Part shown: one piece after another, positions 40,349-48,560 of the stretch
Position numbering within the stretch: the first letter of the stretch is position 1
Layout of the letters: every line of letters begins with the position of its first letter
Notes under the pieces: model-generated
What the model was told of the DNA's origin: nothing
What the model saw: only the letters and a program-made list of their open reading frames with translations
Databases searched by the model: none
From: Clostridia bacterium
GTDB taxonomy: Bacteria > Bacillota > Clostridia > Christensenellales > Aristaeellaceae
Assembly (NCBI GenBank): GCA_017397895.1
Contig: JAFQHP010000027.1
Span: 1 to 64,000 of the forward strand
Direction: 5' to 3'
DNA length: 64,000 nucleotides
Made by a program: the position numbers and the translations under genes

Positions 40349-43300
40349 ATGCTCAATGAAGAAATGCTGCTGCGTCTGGCCGGGGCAGATGCCCTGCAGC
40401 AGGGCCGGTATCTGTTCAGCCGCATGCTGGTGCGGGAACAGAAAAAGGGAAAAGAAGAATCCGCTTACATCGTTTCCGACGGTGGTAAGCTGCTTAACGT
40501 ACGCATTTCAGCCTCCACTGCCCGCTGCGAATGCGGCACACCCTTCTGTTCCCATTGCGTGGCCGCTGCCCTCATGGCCCAGGAAAGCGGTGCCATGACG
40601 GAAATGGACCGCATCCGCCGGGAACAGGCCATCCCTGCCCTGTTTGACGCCGTGGCCCAGATGCTGCCCGAAAGCGGCAACATCCGCATGCTGCCGGTAT
40701 TGTTTTTATCCCGGGAAGGGCTGCGCATCGGGCTGAAAATCGGCGAAGAAAGGCTGTATGTGGTGCGCCACATCCCCCGCTTCCTCCAGTGCCGGGAAAA
40801 GGGTGAGGCACTGACGCTGGGCAAGGGCTTTGAATACCGTCCGGAATGGATGACCTTTGACGAGCGCCAGCTGCGCCTGATTGATATCCTGACAGAGGTG
40901 TGCGAATCCACCGCCGGCAAATCCCTTTCCGGCACGGATGCCCGGGTGCTGCTGCTTTCTGCCCGCAGCGGCAAAAGGGTGATGGAAGCTTTGCGCCACA
41001 TGCCCTTTATGCTGCATATCGGCAATGAGCAGTACGCCATTCACCGCATTGAAAACAAAAATGTGCCCCTGAATTTCCACGTTCTGGGCACTCCTGCCCG
41101 GCTGCAGATCATGGCCGAGATGCCGGAAGTGTTCCATTTCCTCACCAAGGACGCCTCCTTCGCCTTTGCCAACGGCGAAGTGATTGCCGTGCCCCGGGAA
41201 CAGCAGCAGTTGCTGGTTACCCTGCAGCGCTTTTCCTGCGGCAGCGAAGCCTCCTTTGCCTTCGGCCAGCAGGATACCGGCCGGGTGATGCGGGAACTGA
41301 TGCCCTTTCTGCTTCGCAGCGGCACCGTGTCCATCGACCCCGGGCTGGAAAGCCGTTTTCTGCACCTGGAACCCAAAACGAAAATCTACCTGGATAAATC
41401 CGTCAGCGATGTGACGGCCCAGGTGTCCTTCTGCTACGGCCCTTATGAAATTGACCCCTTCGTCCCCGAAACTGCCGAAACCGACGCCCTGCTGCTTCGG
41501 GATGCCGTGAAGGAAAAGCAGGTGCTGGACACCCTGGCCCAGTTTGGCTTTCGGGTGCGCCGGGGCCAGGTGTACCTTTCCGGCGCCGAAGCTATTTTCG
41601 ATTTTGTCACCCAGGGTGCGGGCCAGCTGACCGAAATGGCGGAAGTGTTTTTCAGCAAGGATTTCCGCCGCATGACCCCCAAAAAGCCCATGCTGCGGGG
41701 CGCCGTGCGGGCCAGGGGTAACCGGCTGGTGCTGGAAATGATGGATGGGGACACCCCCATTGACGAGCTTTTGCCCCTGATGGAAGCGCTGCGGAAAAAG
41801 CGCCGCTATTTCCGTTTCAAGGAAGGCACCTTTCTGGACCTTTCCGATACCGAAAGCTGGCAGCCCCTGGCTGAAATTGTGGCCGAGGCCAGCCAGGATA
41901 CCGACACCGAGGGCATGCAGAACTATTGGGCCTCCTGCCTGGGGGCGCTCATCCGGGAAAACAATCTGGATATCTCCCTGGACGAACAGACCAAGAAAAC
42001 CGCTGCCCTTTCCTACAAAGCGCCCCCCTGCCCCATCGATTGCCTGCGGCCCTATCAGCTGCGGGGCTATGAATGGCTGCTTTCTTTGCATGCCCTGGGC
42101 ATGGGCGGCATTCTGGCCGACGATATGGGCCTTGGCAAAACGGTGCAGATGCTCTCCGCCCTGCTTTCCTGTGTACAGCAGGAGGAAGAGCATCTTCCTT
42201 CCCTCATTGTGGCCCCCACCTCCCTCACCTACAACTGGCTCAACGAATGTGCCCGCTTTGCCCCGCAGATGAAGGTGCTGCTGCTTTCCGGCAGCCAGGC
42301 AACCCGGGCAGAGCAGATTGAAACCCTGAAGGGAAATCAGGTGCCGGACCTGGTAATCACCTCCTATCCCCTCATCCGCAGGGACATCCATTTGATGAAG
42401 GATATTCCCTTCCGCTTTGCGGTACTGGACGAAGCTCAGCAGATCAAAAACGTGCAAAGCGTGGGGGCCCATGCGGTCAAGCAGCTCACCGCCCGCACCC
42501 GCATCGCCCTCACCGGCACGCCCATGGAAAACCATGCCGGGGAATTGTGGTCCATTTTCGATTTTGTGCTGCCCGGTTATCTGCCCAAATACACCGATTT
42601 CCTGCGCCGCTACAGCGAAGGCGATCATGCGGACGATCTGCGCCGGCGCATCCGTCCCTTCCTCATGCGGCGCGTGAAGGCGGACGTTTTACAGGACTTG
42701 CCGGAAAAGATGGAAACGGTATTGATGGCCCAGATGAGCCTGGATCAGCAGCGGGTATACCAGGCGTCCCTCCTTCAAAAGCGGGAGCGGGTACACGATA
42801 TTCTGCAAAACCGGGGCATCACCAGGGGCCGGGCCGAGGTGCTTTCCGCCATTACGGAGCTGCGGCAAATCTGCTGCCATCCCGCCCTTTGCCTGCCCGA
42901 TTACCAGGGCGTTTCCGGCAAGATGGAATTGCTGATGGACATCCTGCCCCCTGCCCTTTTGTCCGGCAAGCGGGCGCTGATTTTTTCCCAGTTTACCTCC
43001 ATGCTGCGGCTGATTGAAAAACGGCTGCAGGCGGAAAACATTCCCGCCCTCTACCTGGACGGCGAAACCCCGGCCCAGGAGCGGGTGAAGCTGACCCAGC
43101 AATTCAATGAAGGCGGCTGCAATGTGTTCCTCATTTCCCTGAAAGCCGGCGGCACCGGCCTCAACCTTACCGGGGCGGACCTGGTGATCCACTACGATCC
43201 CTGGTGGAACCCCACCACCGAAGAGCAGGCCACCTCCCGTGCCCACCGCATCGGGCAAACCCGCAAGGTGGAAGTAATCCGCCTGGTGATGCACCATTCT

Positions 43301-43429
43301 ATCGAAGAGCAGGTGCTTTCCATGAGCGACCGCAAGCGCCGCCTGTTTGACAAGCTCATCACCCCCGGCGAAGAAATGCCCACCCGTCTTTCGGACAAGG
43401 ATATCCTTTCTCTGTTTGACGGTGACTGA
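40349..43429 (+). CDS. SWIM zinc finger SNF2-family ATPase
   Basis: Rapid-type bacterial SNF2 protein, 1026 residues. An N-terminal SWIM finger (CECGTPFCSHC, about 53-64) is followed by a long uncharacterised central part (about 80-555), then the SNF2 ATPase: YQLRGYEWLLSL, Walker A DDMGLGKTVQML, Walker B LDEAQQIKN, ALTGTPMEN, and helicase C with IFSQFTSMLRL, GGTGLNLTGADLVIHYDPWWNP and RAHRIGQTRKV. Such proteins remodel nucleoprotein or RNA polymerase complexes; defence islands also carry SNF2 enzymes, but no nuclease or methylase neighbour is present. AAGGAGG precedes the ATG. Confidence 0.93.
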   Translation: MLNEEMLLRLAGADALQQGRYLFSRMLVREQKKGKEESAYIVSDGGKLLNVRISASTARCECGTPFCSHCVAAALMAQESGAMTEMDRIRREQAIPALFDAVAQMLPESGNIRMLPVLFLSREGLRIGLKIGEERLYVVRHIPRFLQCREKGEALTLGKGFEYRPEWMTFDERQLRLIDILTEVCESTAGKSLSGTDARVLLLSARSGKRVMEALRHMPFMLHIGNEQYAIHRIENKNVPLNFHVLGTPARLQIMAEMPEVFHFLTKDASFAFANGEVIAVPREQQQLLVTLQRFSCGSEASFAFGQQDTGRVMRELMPFLLRSGTVSIDPGLESRFLHLEPKTKIYLDKSVSDVTAQVSFCYGPYEIDPFVPETAETDALLLRDAVKEKQVLDTLAQFGFRVRRGQVYLSGAEAIFDFVTQGAGQLTEMAEVFFSKDFRRMTPKKPMLRGAVRARGNRLVLEMMDGDTPIDELLPLMEALRKKRRYFRFKEGTFLDLSDTESWQPLAEIVAEASQDTDTEGMQNYWASCLGALIRENNLDISLDEQTKKTAALSYKAPPCPIDCLRPYQLRGYEWLLSLHALGMGGILADDMGLGKTVQMLSALLSCVQQEEEHLPSLIVAPTSLTYNWLNECARFAPQMKVLLLSGSQATRAEQIETLKGNQVPDLVITSYPLIRRDIHLMKDIPFRFAVLDEAQQIKNVQSVGAHAVKQLTARTRIALTGTPMENHAGELWSIFDFVLPGYLPKYTDFLRRYSEGDHADDLRRRIRPFLMRRVKADVLQDLPEKMETVLMAQMSLDQQRVYQASLLQKRERVHDILQNRGITRGRAEVLSAITELRQICCHPALCLPDYQGVSGKMELLMDILPPALLSGKRALIFSQFTSMLRLIEKRLQAENIPALYLDGETPAQERVKLTQQFNEGGCNVFLISLKAGGTGLNLTGADLVIHYDPWWNPTTEEQATSRAHRIGQTRKVEVIRLVMHHSIEEQVLSMSDRKRRLFDKLITPGEEMPTRLSDKDILSLFDGD

Positions 43430-43444
43430 TTTTCATAGTATAAT
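43416..43444 (+). promoter_or_regulatory. Promoter of the DUF5711-hemW operon
   Basis: -35 TTGACG (43416-43421), 17-bp spacer, -10 TATAAT (43439-43444). The -35 lies inside the last codons of the SNF2 gene. Confidence 0.8.
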
Positions 43445-43484
43445 GAAATGAATACGCTGAACGATACAGAAAGCGGTGACCTGA

Positions 43485-44606
43485 TTGCAATATTTGAAGC
43501 AAAATAATAAAAAGAACGAGCAGACCACCCGCCGCATCATCCTGGCCGCCATTGTGCTGGTAGTGGTATTGACAGTGGCGCTGCTGATTGGCGCCATCGG
43601 CCAGAACCGCAGCGTTTCCGCCGCCCGCCTTCGCTGCACCTCCGCCCAGAGCGTTACCCCCTTTGGCGACCGGGTGCTCTATTACGACGGTACCACCCTG
43701 TTCTGCCTGGATACCTCCGGCAACGAAAAATGGAGCTACACCCTGGGCAGTAAGGCTTCTTTCACCTGCAACGAAAATACCGTAGTGGCCTGGATTGGCA
43801 GCCAGCTGCACATCCTGGACAAAAACGGCCAGCCCACCTATAACGAAAACCTGGCCAACACCATCCAGTTCGCCAAGGCCGGCAGCCGCTATGTGGCCAT
43901 TGTGCTGGGTACGGATGTGGGGCCGGAGCTGGAAATCAAGGACCTGCTGGGCACCCATATCGACAGCGAAATTGCCTCCTACACCGATATGATCATCCTG
44001 GACCTGGGCTTTTTCGACAACGGCGAATACCTGTGGACCACCTCTTTGGATGTATACGGCACTGTGGCAAACACCGTGATGCACACCTATAAAGTGAACA
44101 TGACCAATTCCGGCGAAATCTCCCTGGGGGAAAACCTGGCTTATGACGTGGTATTTGCCGGGGGCAAGCTGAACGTGGTCACCACCCGCCAGCTGCGCAA
44201 ATTTGATTACCGGGGCACGGAGGATACCTCCGCCGCCACGCTGGTATACGGCTGGCAATTGGAGGATTACCTGGTGTCCGGAAACGACGCCATGCTGCTG
44301 TTCTCCCTGTCCGGCTCCAGCAGCACCGTGGGCCTCAACCAGCTGCGCCTGCTCTACGGCAAAACGGACAAGCGTTTCACCATGCCCTCTTCCTGTGTGG
44401 GCGCCGCGCTTTTCAACAAAAAAGTGTACGCATTCTCCGCCGATACCATTTACCGGGCCAATATCAACGCCCAGCGGTTTGAGGCCGTTGCACTGCCCGG
44501 TGCACTGGATGGCCAGCAAGTGACCGGGTATCTGGGCATGACCGATAACGGCGCCGCCCTTTTGACCACCGCCGATAACAGCGTTTTCGCTGTCACCCTG
44601 CCCTGA
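43485..44606 (+). CDS. Membrane-anchored beta-propeller protein (DUF5711-like)
   Basis: A 373-residue protein with a short basic N-terminus, one membrane helix (about 17-42, IILAAIVLVVVLTVALLIG in part), then an outside-facing beta-rich domain built of repeats such as LYYDGTTLFCLDTSGNEKWSY, DKNGQPTYNEN and the AFSADTIYRA segment, like PQQ-type propeller blades. This matches DUF5711 in general form. The TTG start is supported by GGTGA five bases upstream. The last base of the stop codon is the first base of the hemW ATG. Function unknown. Confidence 0.75.
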   Translation: MQYLKQNNKKNEQTTRRIILAAIVLVVVLTVALLIGAIGQNRSVSAARLRCTSAQSVTPFGDRVLYYDGTTLFCLDTSGNEKWSYTLGSKASFTCNENTVVAWIGSQLHILDKNGQPTYNENLANTIQFAKAGSRYVAIVLGTDVGPELEIKDLLGTHIDSEIASYTDMIILDLGFFDNGEYLWTTSLDVYGTVANTVMHTYKVNMTNSGEISLGENLAYDVVFAGGKLNVVTTRQLRKFDYRGTEDTSAATLVYGWQLEDYLVSGNDAMLLFSLSGSSSTVGLNQLRLLYGKTDKRFTMPSSCVGAALFNKKVYAFSADTIYRANINAQRFEAVALPGALDGQQVTGYLGMTDNGAALLTTADNSVFAVTLP

Positions 44607-45718
44607 TGGAAGCGGGGCTGTATATTCACATTCCCTTCTGCAAAAGCAAATGCGCCTATTGCGATTTTGCTTCCTTTGCAGGGGCGGAAGACAAAATGGT
44701 ACCCTACGCCCGGGCACTGCAGCAGGAGATTCGGCAAAAAGCCGCCCAATACCCGGACGCCCTCATCAGCACCCTGTTTATCGGCGGCGGCACCCCCTCC
44801 CTTTTCCCTGCCGCGCTTATGGACCAGGTTCTGCAAAGCGTGCATGAGCATTTCACATTCGTGCCCGGTGCCGAATGCACCTGTGAGTGCAACCCCGGCA
44901 CGGTGACAGAAGAATTTCTGGCAGTGCTGAAAAAGCACGGAATCAACCGGCTTTCCTTTGGCGCCCAGGCCAGCCAGGAACCTCTTCTGCAGCTATTGGG
45001 CCGCATTCACCGCTGGCAGGATGTGGAGCAATCCGTCAACCTGGCAAAGCAGCTGGGCTTTCATAACATCAACCTGGATCTGATGCTGGGGCTGCCCGGT
45101 CAAACCGAAGCCCACGTAAAGGAAACCCTGGAAAAGGCGCTGTCCCTTTCCCCCACCCACCTTTCCTGCTACGGGCTGATTGTGGAAGAGGGTACCAGAA
45201 TGCACAGCCAGGTGGAAAAGGGCCTGTGGCAATTGCCCGATGAGGATACGGAGCGCAGGCAGTATGATCTCTGCCGGCACACCCTGCAGCGCCACGGCTT
45301 CATGCAATACGAAATCAGCAATTTTGCCCTGCCTCATTTCCATTGCCGGCATAATATGGACTGCTGGCAGCGGAAGGAATACATCGGTGTCGGCTGCGCC
45401 GCCTGCGGCTTTATGGGCCGGAAGCGCTGGCAAAATCCCCCTTCCCTTCCTGCTTACCTGGCCGGCGAAGCGCCGCAGGAGGAATTCATCTCCCCCCGGG
45501 ATGCCATGTTCGAAACCATGATGCTGGGGCTGCGCACGATGGACGGCGTATCGGAAGAAGCATTCTTTAGCATGCACGGCCATTCGCTGGAAAGCGTGTA
45601 CGGCGAAAAGCTGCAAAAGCCCATCCGGGAAGGGCTGGTAAAGCGGGAAAATGGCCGCGTATTTCTCACAGAAGCCGGGCTCAGCCTGCAAAACAGAATT
45701 TTAGTGGAATTATTGTAA
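44606..45718 (+). CDS. hemW: Radical SAM heme chaperone HemW
   Basis: HemN-like radical SAM protein that inserts or carries heme. The cluster motif is CKSKCAYCDF; the Phe after CxD... position replaces the extra Cys of true HemN (CxxxCxxCxC), which points to HemW rather than coproporphyrinogen dehydrogenase. GGGTPSLF, ECNPGT, RLSFGAQ and DLMLGLPGQT follow. It is 370 residues. It overlaps the upstream gene by 1 bp, so translation is coupled. Confidence 0.92.
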   Translation: MEAGLYIHIPFCKSKCAYCDFASFAGAEDKMVPYARALQQEIRQKAAQYPDALISTLFIGGGTPSLFPAALMDQVLQSVHEHFTFVPGAECTCECNPGTVTEEFLAVLKKHGINRLSFGAQASQEPLLQLLGRIHRWQDVEQSVNLAKQLGFHNINLDLMLGLPGQTEAHVKETLEKALSLSPTHLSCYGLIVEEGTRMHSQVEKGLWQLPDEDTERRQYDLCRHTLQRHGFMQYEISNFALPHFHCRHNMDCWQRKEYIGVGCAACGFMGRKRWQNPPSLPAYLAGEAPQEEFISPRDAMFETMMLGLRTMDGVSEEAFFSMHGHSLESVYGEKLQKPIREGLVKRENGRVFLTEAGLSLQNRILVELL

Positions 45719-45742
45719 TTTTGCGGAAGAAAACCGTCTTCT

Positions 45743-45763
45743 CTTTCGTCATATAGACGAAAG
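45743..45763 (+). other. Small hairpin in the leader of the SH3 protein gene
   Basis: CTTTCGTC (45743-45750) and GACGAAAG (45756-45763) form an 8-bp perfect stem with loop ATATA, 27 bp before the ATG. No T-run follows. It may be an operator or a weak hemW transcript end. Confidence 0.4.
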
Positions 45764-45790
45764 CACTTGGAAAACATGGAGGGAACCACC

Positions 45791-46972
45791 ATGAAAAACT
45801 TGTTCAAAACCAGCATCCTGATGCTTCTTTGCATGGCATTGCTTCTTTCCGCCATGCCCGCCCATGCCGCTTCCTACGGCGAATTTGCCGTGGTCAGCGG
45901 TTCTGCCACGCTGAACCTGCGCCAGGGGCCCAGCACGGAATATGACCGTATCTACACCGCCAAGCGGGGCGACTGGGTGATGATCCTGGGCGAAAGCGGC
46001 AACTGGTACCAGGTGATGGTGATGGATAACGGCCGGGTGGGCTATATGAGCAAAAATTATCTCACCGCCCAGAACACTTCCGCCGGCACTTCTGCCATGA
46101 CGGGCGTGGTCACCAATCCCAAGGCCACCCAGTACCTGAACCTGCGCCAGTACCCCAGCCTCAGCGCCCCTGTGCTGGGCATCTATTACAACGGCGCCGC
46201 GTTTAACGTGCTCTCCAGTGTGGATAACTGGTACCAGGTGAGCATCTACGGCCAGACCGGCTATTTCATGAAGAACTACGTCACCGTATCCGGCGGCAAT
46301 ACCGCCAAAACGGCGGTGATCAGCGCTCCCAATTCCGGCAAAAGCAACCTGCGCTCCGCCCCCAGCATGACCGATTCCACCATCCTCTCCCAGCATGCCA
46401 ACGGCACCCATGTGCAGGTATTATTGGAGGGCAATAGGTTCTGGCGGGTCAGCATCAACGGCACAGTGGGCTATATGGATAAGAGCCTTCTCAAGTACAC
46501 CGCCTCTTCTTCCACCGGCAATACCTCCTCCGGTACTGCCGCCGCTCCCACCCAGAAGCCGGACACCCAGGGCTATGCCTATGTGAACAATCCCCTGGCT
46601 ACGCAGGTACTGAACCTGCGGGAGAAGGCCTCTGCCACCTCCAAGGTGATTGCCCAGTATAAGAACGGCGTGCGCTTCCATGTCATCACCCCCGGCGAAG
46701 TGTGGACCAAGGTGTACGGCAGCGCCACCGGCAACGTGGGCTATATGATGACCAAATACCTGAACATGACCGGCACCGATTCCACCGTGAAAACCATCCA
46801 GAACGGCAACACCTATGTGAATTTCCGTTCTGCCCCCAATACCCAGGGCAGCACCGTCTATACCCGGCTCTACTCCGGCACCCAGGTTACCGTCCTCACC
46901 CCCGGCGACCAGTGGACCCAGGTCCGCTATAACGGCCAGACCGGCTATGTGATGACCCAGTTCCTGAAATAA
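45791..46972 (+). CDS. Exported protein with five SH3 (SH3b) repeats
   Basis: Signal peptide MKNLFKTSILMLLCMALLLSA then five bacterial SH3 repeats of about 60-70 residues. Each has an LNLRxxPS-like start (LNLRQGPS, LNLRQYPS, SNLRSAPS, LNLREKAS, VNFRSAPN) and ends in GYM/GYF plus a Lys/Thr and Tyr/Phe-Leu. A Ser/Thr-rich linker (SSSTGNTSSGT) separates repeats 3 and 4. It has 393 residues. Such repeats bind peptidoglycan peptides; no catalytic domain is attached, so it is a wall-binding or adhesion protein by inference. GGAGGG precedes the ATG. Confidence 0.9.
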   Translation: MKNLFKTSILMLLCMALLLSAMPAHAASYGEFAVVSGSATLNLRQGPSTEYDRIYTAKRGDWVMILGESGNWYQVMVMDNGRVGYMSKNYLTAQNTSAGTSAMTGVVTNPKATQYLNLRQYPSLSAPVLGIYYNGAAFNVLSSVDNWYQVSIYGQTGYFMKNYVTVSGGNTAKTAVISAPNSGKSNLRSAPSMTDSTILSQHANGTHVQVLLEGNRFWRVSINGTVGYMDKSLLKYTASSSTGNTSSGTAAAPTQKPDTQGYAYVNNPLATQVLNLREKASATSKVIAQYKNGVRFHVITPGEVWTKVYGSATGNVGYMMTKYLNMTGTDSTVKTIQNGNTYVNFRSAPNTQGSTVYTRLYSGTQVTVLTPGDQWTQVRYNGQTGYVMTQFLK

Positions 46973-46988
46973 CACCACAGAAAAACGG

Positions 46989-47025
46989 CCCTTCTGCAGG
47001 CAATGTGCAGAAGGGTTTTTCTTTT
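46989..47025. terminator. Bidirectional terminator between SH3 gene and ogt
   Basis: CCCTTCTGCA (46989-46998) pairs with TGCAGAAGGG (47006-47015), then TTTTTCTTTTT on the plus strand; an A-rich run before the stem gives T on the minus strand. Confidence 0.92.
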
Positions 47026-47031
47026 TGTATT

Positions 47032-47493
47032 TCATTCATTCCGACGGGCATATTTTCTTTCCAGGGCCAGCAGGTATTCCTTTTTCTCCACCCCGGGACC
47101 ATAGCCGCCCGGGCCGTTTGCCGCCACCACCCGATGACAGGGCACAATGATGCAGATGGGGTTGATGTGATTGGCACCGCCAACGGCACGGGCGGCGTTT
47201 TTGTTGCCCAGCCGTTCCGCTTCTTCCCCATAGGTGATGGTTTGCCCATAGGGAATTCCCTGCAGCACCCGCCACGCCGCCAGCTGAAAAGCCGTGCCCT
47301 TCATGCGGATGGGCAAATCGAATTCCTGCCTATCCCCCGCAAAATATTCCTGCAGCTGTTTTTCGGCCCGCTGGAGCAGTTCATCCTTTGCCGGGATCAA
47401 TTCCTCCTCCGTGAACAGAACCGCCTCAACAGCCCCATTTTCCGCCTCTATGCGCACATGTCCCAAAGGCGTTTGGATTACCGCACAAACCAT
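47032..47493 (-). CDS. ogt: Methylated-DNA-protein-cysteine methyltransferase
   Basis: Suicide enzyme that moves the methyl group from O6-methylguanine to its own Cys. The active site is CIIVPCHRVV; FQLAAWRVLQGIPYGQT and RAVGGANHINP are family motifs. It is the short single-domain Ogt form with 153 residues from the second ATG (47493), which has GGTGA at good spacing; the first ATG, 47499, abuts that site. It is monocistronic with its own promoter at 47539-47567. Confidence 0.92.
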   Translation of the reverse strand: MVCAVIQTPLGHVRIEAENGAVEAVLFTEEELIPAKDELLQRAEKQLQEYFAGDRQEFDLPIRMKGTAFQLAAWRVLQGIPYGQTITYGEEAERLGNKNAARAVGGANHINPICIIVPCHRVVAANGPGGYGPGVEKKEYLLALERKYARRNE

Positions 47494-47538
47494 TCGCATT
47501 CACCGCCGTTTTATTTTGTTCATGGCAGTCCTGATGCC

Positions 47539-47567
47539 ATTATACGCCTGCTCTTCGTGCCTGACAA
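47539..47567 (-). promoter_or_regulatory. Promoter of ogt
   Basis: Minus strand: -35 TTGTCA (47567-47562), 17-bp spacer, -10 TATAAT (47544-47539). Confidence 0.8.
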
Positions 47568-47605
47568 GCAATTGTTACAAAATTGTGTAGTATTTTGTCG
47601 AATGC

Positions 47606-47616
47606 TGTGGTATACT
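47606..47616 (+). promoter_or_regulatory. Extended -10 promoter of the small-protein cluster
   Basis: TGTGG followed by -10 TATACT (47611-47616). No good -35 lies 17 bp upstream, so the call rests on the extended -10 and on its position 29 bp before the ATG at 47645. Confidence 0.5.
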
Positions 47617-47644
47617 GTTGGTAATAAAGCAGGAGGTGGATGCC

Positions 47645-47824
47645 ATGCAGAGCCAGCCCTATTATCAGCCCATGCCCAGCCATCCCCGGGTAAAGCCCAG
47701 GCGCCGCTGCAGGCGCATGAGCCTGTGGAATCGGTTTGTGCTCATGGTTGGCTATATTGCGCTTTTGTATCTATTGGCCCGGGGCATCATATACATCCTG
47801 GTGCTGCTGGGAGGGAACGCATGA
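47645..47824 (+). CDS. Small single-pass membrane protein
   Basis: A 59-residue protein: a Pro/Tyr-rich N-terminus (MQSQPYYQPMPSHP), a basic stretch (KPRRRCRR), then one membrane helix from about 30 to 56 (FVLMVGYIALLYLLARGI in part). AGGAGGTG precedes the ATG at 47645, and the stop overlaps the next ATG (ATGA), so it is translated with the DUF4230-like gene. The arginine run before the helix suggests an N-inside orientation. I do not recognise the family. Confidence 0.75.
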   Translation: MQSQPYYQPMPSHPRVKPRRRCRRMSLWNRFVLMVGYIALLYLLARGIIYILVLLGGNA

Positions 47825-48489
47825 TGAGCACCGTGCCGCAGCCCCATACCCCGCCGCCCAAGCGGCGCAAAAGCAGGCTGGTGAAATATCTTCTGCGCAT
47901 TCTGTGCACCACCATTGCGCTGCTGCTGGCCCTTTCTCTTCTGCCTGCGGTGAAGCCCTTTTTGCAGGGCCTGGTGCAAAATAAATATGTGCTCACCTCC
48001 ACCCGCCTCACCCATGCCATGCAGGAAGCGGGTGAGCTCAACGCCGTCACCTATACTGATACCGGCGTTGCCGTATCCCGCACCAATGCACTGCTGGTGG
48101 GCACGGTGCTGAAGGTAAGCATCCCCTACGAATACAAAATCGGCTTTGGCTTTGCGCTGAAGGACGTGGTGCTTCAGGCAGAAAACGACAGCATCACCGT
48201 GTATTTGCCGGAAATCAAAATGCTCCACGACAGCTTCACCGTTACCGGCGAACCCATGGTGGAAAGCTTTCTGTACGAGCTGACCGAAAAGCACTACCAG
48301 CAAATTCTGGATAAAGAAACCCTGCGCTGCCGGAATGAATACCTGGAAAGCGGCGAATACCAACAGTCCGCCTGGGACGCCGCCTGTAAAACCCTCACCG
48401 GCCTTTTTGCCCAGTGGTCCGGCGAGGATAACCTGCCCCTCACCTTTGTGCCCAAGGCAGAAATGCCCGCCGACTCCATCGCCCCATAA
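47821..48489 (+). CDS. DUF4230-like membrane-anchored protein
   Basis: A 222-residue protein with a Pro-rich basic N-terminus (PQPHTPPPKRRKSR), a membrane helix (about 24-47) and an outside-facing domain of about 170 residues. The order, VLTSTRLTHAMQEAGELNAVTYTDTG in part, then a beta-rich middle and a C-terminal helix with ESGEYQQSAWDAA, is like DUF4230 proteins. GGGAGGG precedes the ATG. The last 13 codons are duplicated at 49678-49729, beyond the kinase gene (see the findings). Function unknown. Confidence 0.75.
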   Translation: MMSTVPQPHTPPPKRRKSRLVKYLLRILCTTIALLLALSLLPAVKPFLQGLVQNKYVLTSTRLTHAMQEAGELNAVTYTDTGVAVSRTNALLVGTVLKVSIPYEYKIGFGFALKDVVLQAENDSITVYLPEIKMLHDSFTVTGEPMVESFLYELTEKHYQQILDKETLRCRNEYLESGEYQQSAWDAACKTLTGLFAQWSGEDNLPLTFVPKAEMPADSIAP

Positions 48490-48497
48490 ACCTGCAC
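48447..48497 (+). repeat. Direct repeat, copy 1
   Basis: A 51-bp stretch covering the 3' end of the DUF4230-like gene, including GGCAGAAATGCCCGCCGACT and AACCTGCAC. It is nearly identical to 49678-49729; the differences are two bases near the start and a short C-run change. Confidence 0.85.
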
Positions 48498-48560
48498 TAA
48501 AAGCTGCCACAAGCGAGCAGCAGCGAGATTTTTACAACACAACAAAACGGAGGAGCCCTC

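Noticed and set aside
40349-43429. Defence-island SNF2 system
   Set aside because: The protein has a SWIM-SNF2 layout, but the neighbours are housekeeping or membrane genes with no nuclease, methylase or reverse transcriptase.
44606-45718. Coproporphyrinogen III dehydrogenase HemN
   Set aside because: The cluster reads CxxxCxxC-D-F without the extra Cys of HemN, which fits HemW; no other heme synthesis gene is present nearby.
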